From assembly GCF_009982895.1 (NCBI RefSeq), contig NZ_WXZL01000018.1:20436-84435 (forward strand): a stretch of DNA of 64,000 nt. The letters are read 5' to 3'. The DNA is from Deinococcus alpinitundrae (GTDB lineage: Bacteria > Deinococcota > Deinococci > Deinococcales > Deinococcaceae). The position numbers were made by a program, and so were the translations under genes. The notes below the pieces were generated by a model that ran no database searches, was not told the DNA's origin, and worked only from the letters and a program-made list of their open reading frames with translations. Positions 38,877 to 49,750 of this stretch are shown here, piece by piece; the first letter of the stretch is position 1; each line of letters opens with the position of its first letter.

Positions 38877-38907
38877 GGCGGGCGCATCCATCTGGGATGC
38901 GCCCGCC
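38877..38907. terminator. Terminator between cobA-hemD and the 108-residue gene
   Basis: GGCGGGCGCATCC pairs with GGATGCGCCCGCC (13 bp). On the minus strand TTTTC follows, so it best serves the leftward gene, and it also lies at the end of cobA-hemD. Confidence 0.75.
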
Positions 38908-38978
38908 CTGCCTTATCCTGCCCGCTTTGCTGAAATCCTGTTTGCTGAACTTCAGCGGCTGTATTTACGCAGCTGGAT

Positions 38979-39305
38979 TCACGCGGCGCGGCGGCGAACC
39001 ACGCCCAGCGACGTGACGCCCTGCTGGTGCAGCGCGGCGCTCAACTCGGCCAGCGTGGCGGCAGCACTCTGGGGGTGGGCCTGCAAGGTGGCGTCGCCCA
39101 GCCGGGCCTGGGGCCACAGGCGCAGCGTCCAGCCGTCCACCTGGGGCAGGGCGCGGCCCTCGGGCAATACGACTTCCATCAGCACATCTTCGGTGATTGC
39201 TGAAGGCGCGGCCACGACCGAAGCGGCGGCAGGCTGAATAGACGGGGTGGAAGTGGCGTGGGTGATGATCGAGCGGCGGCCAAAGCGGGGCAGGGTGAAG
39301 GTCAT
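38979..39305 (-). CDS. Small protein of unknown function
   Basis: About 108 residues. After an alanine-rich first third (THATSTPSIQPAAASVVAAP) comes a compact part: LMEVVLPEGRALPQVDGWTL, LRLWPQARLGDATLQAHPQ and LAELSAALHQQGVTSLGVVR. No family recognised. The start is the ATG at 39305, with CATTAT six bases upstream. The 141-base gap to the next gene on the right shows no feature. Confidence 0.55.
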   Translation of the reverse strand: MTFTLPRFGRRSIITHATSTPSIQPAAASVVAAPSAITEDVLMEVVLPEGRALPQVDGWTLRLWPQARLGDATLQAHPQSAAATLAELSAALHQQGVTSLGVVRRRAA

Positions 39306-39446
39306 GCAGCCATAATGCACCCGCGCCGGGACGGCGTCCATCGGGTTTGTGTGCGGCTGACGCTTAGTCTATCGGGAGTTCCGATGGTGTGGTCCGTCCA
39401 AGCGGTCACAGCCTGAGAAGACGGCTCAGCTCGGCCTTCCTGCTCT

Positions 39447-39845
39447 TCAGCACCGGGCTCCCGGCGGCGCGGCCCTGATGTAACTTTTGAGCGGCGTGGT
39501 GAACCCGCTGCGGCGATAGCCAGTTTCGCGGATCAACTGCCCGCGTGCGTCGTAGGCGGCCCGCGCGTCGAGCATCTGCCCCGCGAAGCCGCTCCAGGTA
39601 ACGCTGATGCCGGTCAGCCGTCCAGCGCGGTCGTAGCTCTGGCGCACCCGCAAACTATTGTCGGGAATGTTCTGGCCGTATTCGAGGAAGCGCACCTTGC
39701 CAGCAGCGTCGGTGGTGAGGCGCAGCTCGCCCACGGTGCAGGACCTGAAGGCGGCGGGCCGGGCGGTGCTGATGGGCGTCCTGACCACGGTGGCGGCGGC
39801 GTGCGGCAGGAGAGCGGCCAGGAACAGGAGACTCAGGTGGTTCAT
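39447..39845 (-). CDS. Secreted protein with YD-repeat-like strands
   Basis: About 132 residues. A signal peptide (MNHLSLLFLAALLPHAAA) is followed by short YD/RHS-like strands: FRSCTVGELRLTTDAAGKVR, VRQSYDRAGRLTGISVTWSG and ARAAYDARGQLIRETGYRRS. These resemble, in a small form, the repeats of RHS wall proteins; a structural envelope role is possible. It is divergent from the ABC transporter gene across 88 bases. Confidence 0.6.
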   Translation of the reverse strand: MNHLSLLFLAALLPHAAATVVRTPISTARPAAFRSCTVGELRLTTDAAGKVRFLEYGQNIPDNSLRVRQSYDRAGRLTGISVTWSGFAGQMLDARAAYDARGQLIRETGYRRSGFTTPLKSYIRAAPPGARC

Positions 39846-39933
39846 GAAGCGGAATACGGTCTGGAGAGCGGCGAAGTTGCGGCGCGGCGCGTTGTCCCGG
39901 TTTCTTTCCGGGCGACTCTGCCATACTTGCCGG

Positions 39934-40554
39934 GTGCTGATTGCCCGCAACCTTTCCGTGACCCTGGGGGCCGCCCGCGTGCTGCACGACGTTGACCTCG
40001 ACGTCAAGGCGGGGCAGCTCCTGCACCTGACCGGCGGCAACGGCGCAGGCAAAACCACCTTGCTGCGGGTGCTGTGCGGCTTGATCGCCAGTTCCGGCAG
40101 CGTCAAGGTGCAGGGCCATCCGCCGCGCAGCGTGGCGGGCCGCGCCGCGCTGGCCTTCGTGCCCGACGAGGCCGAACTCTACGATGACCTCACCATCGCC
40201 GAGCACGCCCAGTTCGCCGCGCTGGCCTACGCCGCGCCGCTCGAAGACCTCCACACCGCCCTCAACGCCTTCGGACTGGGCCACCGGCTCGATCAGTTTC
40301 CGGCAGAGCTGTCACGCGGGACCCGTCAGAAAGTGGGTCTGGCGGTGGCGCTGGGCCTCAAGCGGCCCCTGACCCTGCTCGATGAACCGTTCGGCACGCT
40401 CGACACCGATTCGCGCCAGGTGCTGCGTGACAGCCTGAGTGCCCTGGCCGCCGATGGCCGCAGCGCCGTGCTGACCACCCACGGCGGCGAGCTGGCGCAG
40501 ATGAAGGGTGTGCGTCAGGTCGCGGTGGGCGCGCTGCAAGGAACCAGCCGCTGA
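39934..40554 (+). CDS. ABC transporter ATP-binding protein
   Basis: 206 residues with a GTG start. Walker A is GGNGAGKTTLLRVLCGL, the signature is LSRGTRQKVGLAVALGL (LSxGxxQ), Walker B is LTLLDEPFGTLD, and the H-loop is VLTTHGGEL. Size and pattern resemble CcmA and drug-type exporters. The next gene encodes the membrane partner eight bases downstream. CATACT at 39922-39927 lies six bases before the GTG, suggesting a leaderless start. Confidence 0.85.
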   Translation: MLIARNLSVTLGAARVLHDVDLDVKAGQLLHLTGGNGAGKTTLLRVLCGLIASSGSVKVQGHPPRSVAGRAALAFVPDEAELYDDLTIAEHAQFAALAYAAPLEDLHTALNAFGLGHRLDQFPAELSRGTRQKVGLAVALGLKRPLTLLDEPFGTLDTDSRQVLRDSLSALAADGRSAVLTTHGGELAQMKGVRQVAVGALQGTSR

Positions 40555-40562
40555 ACGGCACG

Positions 40563-41861
40563 TTGCAGTACCTCTACCTGATCTCGCTGGGGCGCGGCTG
40601 GCTCAACTGGTGGGGCTGGATGCGCCGCTCCGGCACGGTGGTGCTGGCCCTCTACGGCGGCACCTTCGCAGTACTGGTGCTGATCAGCATTCGCCAGTCG
40701 CTACCGCCGCCGCACCTGCCGGTCTGGGTGCTGGCGGGCGTCGCTGTGGCCGCGCTGCTGAGCGGCAGCCTGGGCCGCTGGCCGCCGTTCTGGCTCGACC
40801 GCCGCGAGGTCGCGCTGCTGCTGACGCCGCTGCCCACCCGTCAGACGCTGGTGTGGCCACTGCTGCGGGCGGTGGCTCCCGGCGTGGGCGTCGCGCTGCT
40901 GCTGGGCGTTTTTTTGCTGATTTTCTCGCAGGGCTGGCAACCGCTGCTGCTGCTGCCAGCCCTGATGCTGGCCCGCCCGCTGCTCGGCTGGCTGACTTAC
41001 CTGGCCCGCCAGACCCCGCGCTCGGCGGCTCCAGTGTGGGCGCTGTCGCTGCTGCCCGCGCTGGGCTCTTTCGGCTGGACAGCGCTGGGCCTGAGCGTGT
41101 TAGCGGTGCTGGTCCTTGGCGCAGCGCTGGGCTGGCCGCCGCTGAGGCACCCACCCGCCCGGCTGGCCCAGCACGCCCAGACCCTGTGGCTGTGGCGACT
41201 GCGCCGCAAGTACAAACTGCCGAAAACTCCGCTGCGCATGGAGCAGGCCCGGCCCGCCCGTCGCCCCCTGCGTCCGTTTCCGGCCACCTGGGGTGCGGCA
41301 GGGGCGATGCTGTGGCGCACCAGCTTGCAGATTCGTACCTCACCCGAAGTGGTGCTGCTGGGCGCGGCTGCTCTGGCAGGCGTGCTGATCGGTTTCTCGC
41401 TGCCGCTTCACCTGCCCGCGCTGGTGCTGGCTGGAGCGCTGACCCTGGGGGCCGAGCCGCTGACCCGCTCGCTGGGCAGCCCGGCTAACGTCACCTGGCC
41501 GGTGTCGCGGGGAGCAGCCTGGCTGGGGCAGGTGCTGCCGGGGGGCATCCTCGGCGGCGGGTTGGCGGCCCTGGCAGTGCTGATCGGGATGGTGGTGCTG
41601 CACGCATCGGTGCTGACCGGCACTTCGCTGGTGCTGGTCGCGCTGCTGCTCCCGATTTCAGCACTCAGCCTCACCGCCCTGCTGACGCGCTGGACCGGCA
41701 GCACGTCCGTGGAGGTCCGCATCGGCAGCGCCGCCGGGGTGGCCATTTTGACGGCGGGTCTATGGGCCGTGCTGCCGCCTGCCCTGCTGGGCGTGATGCC
41801 GCTGTCGCTGCTGGGCCTGACCCTGCTGACCTGGGGACTGAGCAGCGTGGAACTGGGCTGA
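40563..41861 (+). CDS. Integral membrane protein, probable permease partner of the ABC ATPase
   Basis: 432 residues with many hydrophobic segments, for example [111 protein letters not shown] and AAGVAILTAGLWAVLPPALL. The arrangement fits an ABC-2-like permease of two halves joined by a basic loop (LWRLRRKYKLPKTPLRMEQA). The start is a TTG at 40563; the spacing to the ATPase gene supports an operon. Substrate unknown. Confidence 0.75.
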   Translation: MQYLYLISLGRGWLNWWGWMRRSGTVVLALYGGTFAVLVLISIRQSLPPPHLPVWVLAGVAVAALLSGSLGRWPPFWLDRREVALLLTPLPTRQTLVWPLLRAVAPGVGVALLLGVFLLIFSQGWQPLLLLPALMLARPLLGWLTYLARQTPRSAAPVWALSLLPALGSFGWTALGLSVLAVLVLGAALGWPPLRHPPARLAQHAQTLWLWRLRRKYKLPKTPLRMEQARPARRPLRPFPATWGAAGAMLWRTSLQIRTSPEVVLLGAAALAGVLIGFSLPLHLPALVLAGALTLGAEPLTRSLGSPANVTWPVSRGAAWLGQVLPGGILGGGLAALAVLIGMVVLHASVLTGTSLVLVALLLPISALSLTALLTRWTGSTSVEVRIGSAAGVAILTAGLWAVLPPALLGVMPLSLLGLTLLTWGLSSVELG

Positions 41862-41889
41862 GAGCAAACGTGGGTTGAAGGAAAAGGAG

Positions 41890-41916
41890 CCGCCTGAAGA
41901 TCGTTCAGGCGGTTTT
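41890..41916 (+). terminator. Terminator after the ABC transporter operon
   Basis: CCGCCTGAA pairs with TTCAGGCGG around GATCG, followed by TTTT. The remaining gap 41917-42238 holds no convincing gene; it contains a long-range GCAGGTC/GACCTGC pair discussed under findings. Confidence 0.88.
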
Positions 41917-42238
41917 CGTGTGGCGCTGGCTTTCAGCTTTTGCGGTTGCTGCTCCACCCCCAGCAGGCGGCCTCATGAGCGTCCGTTCCGCCCAAGAAGT
42001 CCCCCAACCCAGTGGGCTGGATAGCAGGTCGCTGCGCTCAGCATGGAGCCTCCCGCATTCCGGGCGGATACCCACAACAGCTTTCAGACTGTTGGGCAGT
42101 CACGAATTGGGCACTGTGCAAAAGACCTGCCGATAACTTCGGAGATGGAGGGCTGTGATTGACTTCAGTGAAAGAGCATGGTGACAGCTTTCCTTTCCTC
42201 CTCGGCGCTGGATAAAGTGGTCAAGACACCAGACACCC

Positions 42239-44395
<2,157 letters not shown>

Positions 44396-44550
44396 GGGTT
44401 CTCCTTGTTTACGAGCATGATAGCGGCCCGCCCCAAGCGACTTCGGTAAGCCACCGGACCTGAAAAGCGAACTTCTAAATATTGCGTGAAGAGAACAGCT
44501 CCACATCGAAGCTTCGGAAGGCCCAAAGTGAGACGGAACGGAGGTCCACT

Positions 44551-45177
44551 ATGAACAGGTTGATGCAAGGAACACTGCTGCTCGGCGGCCTGGCACTGGC
44601 GAGTTGTGCGCCCACCCAGACGATGGGCAGCGCGGGCATGATGCGCGAGGCTCAGGGCCGCCTGAGCGTGGCCCAGCCCGCACCCGGCGTCGGCGCGGGC
44701 ACGCTGACACTCAGCAGCGCCCAGTTTCGCGACGGCGGCACCGTACCGATGGAGCAGGTCGGCAGCGGCGGGTGCACCGGCATGAACATCTCCCCAGCCC
44801 TGAGCTGGAGCGGCGCGCCTGCCGGGACCCTCAGCTACGTGCTGACCACCTACGACCCCGACGCGCCCACCGGCAGCGGCTTCTGGCACTGGGTGGTCTA
44901 CAACATCCCTGCCAGCGCGACCAGTCTCGACAAGGGCGCGGGGTCCGGCACCTTCAACCTGCCCGCCGGAACGATGCAGGGCAACAACGACGGTGGCACA
45001 CCCGGCTACACCGGCCCCTGCCCGCCTGCTGGCCCGCCGCACCATTACATCTTCACCCTCTACGCCCTCAACAAGACGCTCGACCTGCCCGCCGGCGCGT
45101 CGGCGGCCTACGTCGGCTTTAATCTCAACGGCGCGACGCTCGCCAAGACGAGTATTTCCGCAACCTACGGACGCTGA
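44551..45177 (+). CDS. YbhB/YbcL family (Raf kinase inhibitor-like) lipoprotein
   Basis: 208 residues. The signal peptide ends in a lipobox (LALASCAPTQ), so it is probably a lipoprotein. The PEBP-like domain follows: LTLSSAQFRDGGTVPMEQV, GMNISPALSWSGAPAGTLSY, VLTTYDPDAPTGSGFWHWVV and GYTGPCPPAGPPHHYIFTLY. These are the ligand-pocket segments of the PEBP/YbhB fold. Role unknown. The ATG has GGAGGT upstream; an open frame above it lacks this. Confidence 0.88.
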   Translation: MNRLMQGTLLLGGLALASCAPTQTMGSAGMMREAQGRLSVAQPAPGVGAGTLTLSSAQFRDGGTVPMEQVGSGGCTGMNISPALSWSGAPAGTLSYVLTTYDPDAPTGSGFWHWVVYNIPASATSLDKGAGSGTFNLPAGTMQGNNDGGTPGYTGPCPPAGPPHHYIFTLYALNKTLDLPAGASAAYVGFNLNGATLAKTSISATYGR

Positions 45178-45223
45178 ACCCCGGTCAGCCAAGCACAGGC
45201 AACCCGCTCCAGCCCAGGCCCGT

Positions 45224-45826
45224 CTATTGCAGACGGCACCCCTGGGCCACTGTTTTGCCGTGAAAGATCAGCGTCCCCAGCTGGCCCCCGGTCGACCAGG
45301 TCCACTCGCTGTTCTGGTATTGGTCCCCGCTGACCGAGCGGGTTCGGGGCAGCCAGCCAGCGATGTCGGGGCGCTGCCCAGGCTGAAACGAGGTTACAGC
45401 CACCGCTTCCGGAAACGGCACGACGGCCAGGCTGACAGCGTTCGAGCAGTGGTAATTCTGAACGCTCCCAGGAACCAGCGCCGCGTCTTGTGAAGTGGCC
45501 CTGCGGCAGATCAGCAGCACGGCCTGGCCCAGCGTCAGCCTGTAACTCTGATGTGCACCCGCCTTCCAGAGGACCTGCCCATTTGAAGACACTTCCCCAC
45601 GCCGGGTGAGCCGCAGGGCGCTGCCCACCTGCTCAGTCGCCACAGTTGAGCCGTCCTGGCAGACGAACACGCCGTCCGGATCGCCCGCAGAGAAGTTCAT
45701 GACCATGACTGGCACACTGCGCGGCCCCGGCACTGGCGGCCGCGCACCGGCTCCGCCTGCCTGGACTGCGCCGAGACCCAGCCCGAACACCAGGACCCAG
45801 AACACCGACCTCCAGAACCGCTGCAT
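45224..45826 (-). CDS. Secreted protein of unknown function
   Basis: About 200 residues. A hydrophobic signal segment (FWRSVFWVLVFGLGLGAVQA) is followed by beta-rich sequence with four cysteines: VFVCQDGSTVATEQVGSALR, VLLICRRATSQ, NYHCSNAVSLAVVPF and the C-terminal QGCRLQ. No family recognised. TAGACT lies seven bases before the ATG. It is divergent from the Fur-family gene across 98 bases. Confidence 0.6.
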   Translation of the reverse strand: MQRFWRSVFWVLVFGLGLGAVQAGGAGARPPVPGPRSVPVMVMNFSAGDPDGVFVCQDGSTVATEQVGSALRLTRRGEVSSNGQVLWKAGAHQSYRLTLGQAVLLICRRATSQDAALVPGSVQNYHCSNAVSLAVVPFPEAVAVTSFQPGQRPDIAGWLPRTRSVSGDQYQNSEWTWSTGGQLGTLIFHGKTVAQGCRLQ

Positions 45827-45924
45827 GGCTGGCAGTCTAGCCCGGCATTCCGGCCCAGCGGTCCAGCCCGCCGCCTGCGCCCTGGCTCGCAATCCGGCGC
45901 GGCCCATTTGCTACCCTGAACTGT

Positions 45925-46347
45925 ATGAGCACTGCCGTCCCCCCTGCTTCCCTCCCTGTGCCGCGTCCCAAGGACACCCGCCAGCGCGAGGTGATCAGTC
46001 GCCTGCTCAGCGCCGCCGAGGGACCGTTGAGCGTGCCGGAACTGCACGGCCGGGCGCTGAGCGAGCTGCCCAGCCTGGGCGTCGCCACCGTCTACCGCAC
46101 GCTCAAGCTGTTGCAGGAGCAGGGTGCGGCCCACATCGTCACGCTCGACGGCGAAAACCTGTACGAGGCCAGCGGGCGCGGCCACCACCATCACTTTTCG
46201 TGCCGAACGTGCGGGCGGGTCTTTACCCTGAGCACCTGCCCGCTAGCATTGCCGCCCGGCACCGTCTACCCCGGCGGCTTTGTCGTGGAGGCCCACGAGG
46301 TCACGCTCTACGGCCAGTGCCCAGCCTGCGCGGCGACCAAAGACTGA
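45925..46347 (+). CDS. Fur family metal-responsive transcriptional regulator
   Basis: 140 residues. The winged helix has [20 protein letters not shown] and [20 protein letters not shown], typical of Fur-family recognition helices. The regulatory part has [17 protein letters not shown] and [12 protein letters not shown], giving a His cluster and two CxxC zinc-binding pairs. It cannot be placed as Fur, Zur, Mur or PerR from sequence alone. TACCCT lies seven bases before the ATG. Confidence 0.9.
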   Translation: MSTAVPPASLPVPRPKDTRQREVISRLLSAAEGPLSVPELHGRALSELPSLGVATVYRTLKLLQEQGAAHIVTLDGENLYEASGRGHHHHFSCRTCGRVFTLSTCPLALPPGTVYPGGFVVEAHEVTLYGQCPACAATKD

Positions 46348-46360
46348 CGCAAAACGTCAC

Positions 46361-46411
46361 AGGGCCGGGGAAGCCAGGGAGAAATCTTCTCTCCCTGGCT
46401 TCCCCGGCCCT
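46361..46411. terminator. Bidirectional terminator between fur-type and merR-type genes
   Basis: A 22-bp perfect stem (46361-46382 with 46390-46411) around a 7-base loop. The longest stem of the window, between convergent genes. Confidence 0.88.
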
Positions 46412-46457
46412 TCGGTGTTCACCGCGTTTGTCCTTCGCGGGCGCAGTGGCGGAATCT

Positions 46458-47198
46458 CTAGGACTTCATCGCCTGCGAGATGTAGTCCCACATCGCCTGC
46501 ATCTCCGGCGGCATGCGGCGCTGGTAAGCGGTGTTGAGATTGGCCTTGATGTCCTGGCGGCCCCCGGTAAATTCCGCCACCAGGCCCTGCCAGCGCTCGG
46601 CCAGCGCCTTGACTTTGGGGTCCTGCGGATCGGTGCCGCGCTCCATTTCGACGAGCACCGCCGCCATCAGTTCGGGCCAGGCGTTTTCGACTTCTCCGAT
46701 GCGCTCCCGCCCGACGGTCTCGGCGCGCTCCTTGAGATAAGCCGTCTGCTCGGCGTCGAGGGGGTCGTCGCTCCGGTCGCCCACGCTGCGGGCCACGTCC
46801 ATCATCTGATCCACTTTCTGCTTGATGTCTTCGGTCATTCTGATCACCTCTAGAAGTTCGGCCCCGCTCATCTGCTGCAAGTCCTTGAGCTGGCGCAACC
46901 TGCCCAGCAAGCGGGTGTGTTCGGAGAGCTGACGCTCGATCAACTGGATGTGGCGCTCGATAATCCGCTCCGGCGACTGCTGCGGGTCGTCGAGCAGACC
47001 GCGAATGTCGCTGAGGTTCAGGCCCAGCGCCTTGAGGCTCTGAATCTGGAGCAACCGGGCCAGGTCCGTCTGGGAGTACAGCCGGTGCTCGGCCTCGGTG
47101 CGCTGGCTGGGCCGGAGCAGACCCACCGCGTCGTAATGGCGCAGCGTCCGGATGGTCAGCCCGGTGGCCCGTGCGAGTTCACCGATCTTGAGTTTCAC
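46458..47198 (-). CDS. MerR family transcriptional regulator, TipA-like
   Basis: 246 residues with a GTG start. The N-terminal winged helix is MKLKIGELARATGLTIRTLR then HYDAVGLLRPSQRTEAEHRL. A long dimer helix follows (residues 80-125: ERIIERHIQLIERQLSEHTR). The C-terminal helical domain (AWPELMAAVLVEMERGTDPQ, LAERWQGLVAEFTGG) resembles TipAS ligand-binding domains. Its own promoter has the 19-bp spacer and palindrome of MerR targets, so autoregulation is likely. The inducer is unknown. Confidence 0.9.
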   Translation of the reverse strand: MKLKIGELARATGLTIRTLRHYDAVGLLRPSQRTEAEHRLYSQTDLARLLQIQSLKALGLNLSDIRGLLDDPQQSPERIIERHIQLIERQLSEHTRLLGRLRQLKDLQQMSGAELLEVIRMTEDIKQKVDQMMDVARSVGDRSDDPLDAEQTAYLKERAETVGRERIGEVENAWPELMAAVLVEMERGTDPQDPKVKALAERWQGLVAEFTGGRQDIKANLNTAYQRRMPPEMQAMWDYISQAMKS

Positions 47199-47218
47199 CT
47201 GTGTTGCCTCCCAAACTG

Positions 47219-47249
47219 AGCTTAGAACCTCACGTTACGTCAGGTGCAA
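47219..47249 (-). promoter_or_regulatory. MerR-type autoregulated promoter
   Basis: Leftward TTGCAC (47249-47244), a 19-base spacer, TAAGCT (47224-47219). The imperfect palindrome CCTCACGT-T-ACGTCAGG (47228-47244) fills most of the spacer. Long 19-bp spacers with a dyad inside are the hallmark of promoters activated by MerR proteins through DNA unwinding. Confidence 0.75.
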
Positions 47250-47305
47250 GCCCCCCCCGGCCAGATGGGTGGGAAGATGGTTGGGCCGTTGCCCTGGCGA
47301 TGCGC

Positions 47306-47755
47306 TCAGCGCCCGCGCTCCCGGCGCTCCTGCTGGCGCATCGGCATGCTGTCAATCGTGCCCAGCACTGCGCCGAGCGCTGGCGGCGCGGCGTAGCGGG
47401 CCTTGACGCCCGTGTCCTTGCCGATCAGAGCGGCGGGACCATACTGGGCGGCCACGCTGCCGCCGGGGTCGGCCAGCAGGGTCAGCATCAGCGTCCGTGG
47501 TCCGTCGAAGCGGGCGTCGCCGGGCGGCAGCAGCGCCACCACCCGCAGATCACGCACCTGAAGCGCCGCATCCTGCCGCCGCACCTCAGCCAGATACGCC
47601 GCCGAGGGGCTGGACACGATCAGCAGGCGCTCGCGGCCCAGGTGGGCTTGCAGCGACCAGCTTTTGCCCGCCGCGTCGCTGAGCACGAAGGCGGGCGAGG
47701 CCGCCGTCAGGCCGGAAACGGCCGCCGTCAACAGCACGGTCTTGAGTGGAGTCAT
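47306..47755 (-). CDS. DUF4174 domain protein, exported
   Basis: 149 residues. A signal peptide (MTPLKTVLLTAAVSGLTAASP) is followed by the DUF4174 domain: HLGRERLLIVSSPSAAYLAE, VRDLRVVALLPPGDARF, AALIGKDTGVKARYAAPPAL and the conserved C-terminus GTIDSMPMRQQERRE. Function unknown; a thioredoxin-like fold is suspected for the family. Confidence 0.78.
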   Translation of the reverse strand: MTPLKTVLLTAAVSGLTAASPAFVLSDAAGKSWSLQAHLGRERLLIVSSPSAAYLAEVRRQDAALQVRDLRVVALLPPGDARFDGPRTLMLTLLADPGGSVAAQYGPAALIGKDTGVKARYAAPPALGAVLGTIDSMPMRQQERRERGR

Positions 47756-47827
47756 CTGCTCAGCTTGAGGCCTGGGGAGGGAGCGGCCCGTCAGTCCGGC
47801 CACACTTCGGCAAGCTGAAGCCAGCGC

Positions 47828-48874
47828 TCAGCCGAGCAGGGAAGCGCGCAGGGCATCCACCTCCAGTTGCCAGTCGGTGTGGGTCGTGTAGGGCTGGAAG
47901 CCCAGGGCATGGTTGATGCTGAGCATGCCCAAGTTGTCCGGGGTGTTTCCGGCGCGGACGAAGCGGGCCTGCGGATTGGCGCTGGGCAGGGCGCGCAGAT
48001 TGGCCGCCTTGATCCAGCGGCCCAGCGAGTGACGGCGGTGCTCAGGGTGCACGGCGGTGGCGTGCTGAAAGGCAAGCGTGGGGCGTCCAGCGTCCCAGAA
48101 CAGTTCGCTGAAGGCCACCAGCCGCCCACTCGGGCGGTGCTCGGCAAAGCTGGTCAGGCGCTGGGCGGCGCGGGCAAACATGGCCGTCTCCTCGGTGCGG
48201 AGCTGCTCGGGCGTCGTCTGTATATCCTCGGGGTCGCGCTCACCGCTCGGCGCAGTGTTCATCACGCTGTGCAGACGGGCGATCTCGGCCAGGCGTTCCG
48301 CCGGGTACGCGCCCAGGTTCTGCCACACCCGGTACTCGGCGCTGACCTCCGCCTCGGCCAGCCAGTTCGTGAGCTGCTGTGGTTGCAGTGCGGCAAGATC
48401 GAGCTGCAAGAACTGCTGCTCCATCATCAACCTGGCTCCCAGGCGGCGCAGCACCACTTCACCGGCAGGCAGGCGGCTATCGGCGGTGGTCAGGACAGTG
48501 CGGCGGCCCGAGTGAGCGGCGTACTCGGCGGCGGCGCGCATCAGTCGTTTGCCCAGGCCGCGTCTGCGGTAGGGAGCAATCACCCCCAGGTTGACCGACA
48601 CCGTGTGGGTGTGATGGTCCCGCGGCAGACTCAGGCTGGCACTGGCCGCCACCGTATCGCCGTCCCACAAAACAAAAGTACAGCGCTCAGCTGCAGCATC
48701 CGGATGCCGCCAGCCCGCGATCAGGGCCGCCTCGTCAAGCGGCGGGTCTTCGGGCATCCGCTCGGCGCGCATGGTTTCGTGGAACCTCGCGGCGGCGCGC
48801 AGGGTGGCGTCTGGGGCGGCAGCAGGGTCAAATTGCTCCAGGCGGAGGGTGGCAGCTGGGTCAGGGCTGGACAT
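47828..48874 (-). CDS. GNAT family N-acetyltransferase, two-domain
   Basis: 348 residues, about twice the usual GNAT length. The first domain has the acetyl-CoA loop YRRRGLGKRLMRAAAEYAAH after VSVNLGVIAP. The second half (residues 170-348) is GNAT-like too, with HATAVHPEHRRHSLGRWIKA and RFVRAGNTPDNLGMLSINHA. Such double GNATs resemble mycothiol synthase, but that pathway is not shown here. AAGGAG precedes the ATG. It follows barstar by 12 bases. Confidence 0.85.
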   Translation of the reverse strand: MSSPDPAATLRLEQFDPAAAPDATLRAAARFHETMRAERMPEDPPLDEAALIAGWRHPDAAAERCTFVLWDGDTVAASASLSLPRDHHTHTVSVNLGVIAPYRRRGLGKRLMRAAAEYAAHSGRRTVLTTADSRLPAGEVVLRRLGARLMMEQQFLQLDLAALQPQQLTNWLAEAEVSAEYRVWQNLGAYPAERLAEIARLHSVMNTAPSGERDPEDIQTTPEQLRTEETAMFARAAQRLTSFAEHRPSGRLVAFSELFWDAGRPTLAFQHATAVHPEHRRHSLGRWIKAANLRALPSANPQARFVRAGNTPDNLGMLSINHALGFQPYTTHTDWQLEVDALRASLLG

Positions 48875-48886
48875 CCGTTCTTCTCC

Positions 48887-49269
<383 letters not shown>

Positions 49270-49273
<4 letters not shown>

Positions 49274-49719
49274 GGGGCGATCTTCTTGAAGCTGGCGTAG
49301 TGGTCGGCGGTGTAGTAGCACCCGGCGGCGCTGCGAAGCGGCGGGCCGCAGACGATCCGCCGCGCGCCCCGGTCGGATGCGCCGGGCGTGGGCACGGTGT
49401 ACTCGTGGTAAGTGCCACTCGGTTTGATCGGCAGCAGTCTCTCGCGGTTGCCGAACACCACGCCGTCGCGGCTGGACGAAGAGGGACCGCCGCTCACGAT
49501 CAGCCTGAGGGTGCGCTGGCCCTCCGGCGGCAGATCGGCGCGAGCGATGGTGGGCAGGCCGCCCGCCGGGGTGCTGGCGCGGGGTCGGGCTGAAGATTTC
49601 GGGGAGGTGGTTGAGGTGGATTGGGTGGTCTGGGCTTGGGTGGCCGTTCCCGACTTGGCGGGAGGGGAGCAGGCCACCAAGAGCAAGGCCAGCCCCAGCG
49701 GCAGGAGACGTGCGGACAT
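49270..49719 (-). CDS. Exported barnase/RNase Sa-like ribonuclease
   Basis: 149 residues. The signal peptide ends in a lipobox (LALLLVACSPP), so it may be lipid-anchored. A Ser/Thr-rich linker (residues 20-55) leads to the microbial RNase domain: DLPPEGQRTLRLIVSGG, then the catalytic Glu in YHEYTVPTPGASDR, Arg in GARRIVCGPPL and His in YYTADHYASFKKI. All three catalytic residues of the N1/T1 family are present, so it should cleave RNA after G. TATCCT lies seven bases before the ATG. The next gene is its barstar. Confidence 0.88.
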
Positions 49720-49750
49720 GCCGCTCAGGATAGCGGCCCGCACTGGACGC

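Noticed and set aside
42026..42135. B12-box-like AAAGACCTGCCGATA, resembling the end of a cobalamin riboswitch
   Set aside because: The other conserved cobalamin riboswitch segments are absent, and no gene starts downstream on that strand.
44482..44550. Upstream extension of the YbhB-type lipoprotein
   Set aside because: The ATG at 44551 has GGAGGT upstream and opens the lipoprotein signal directly.
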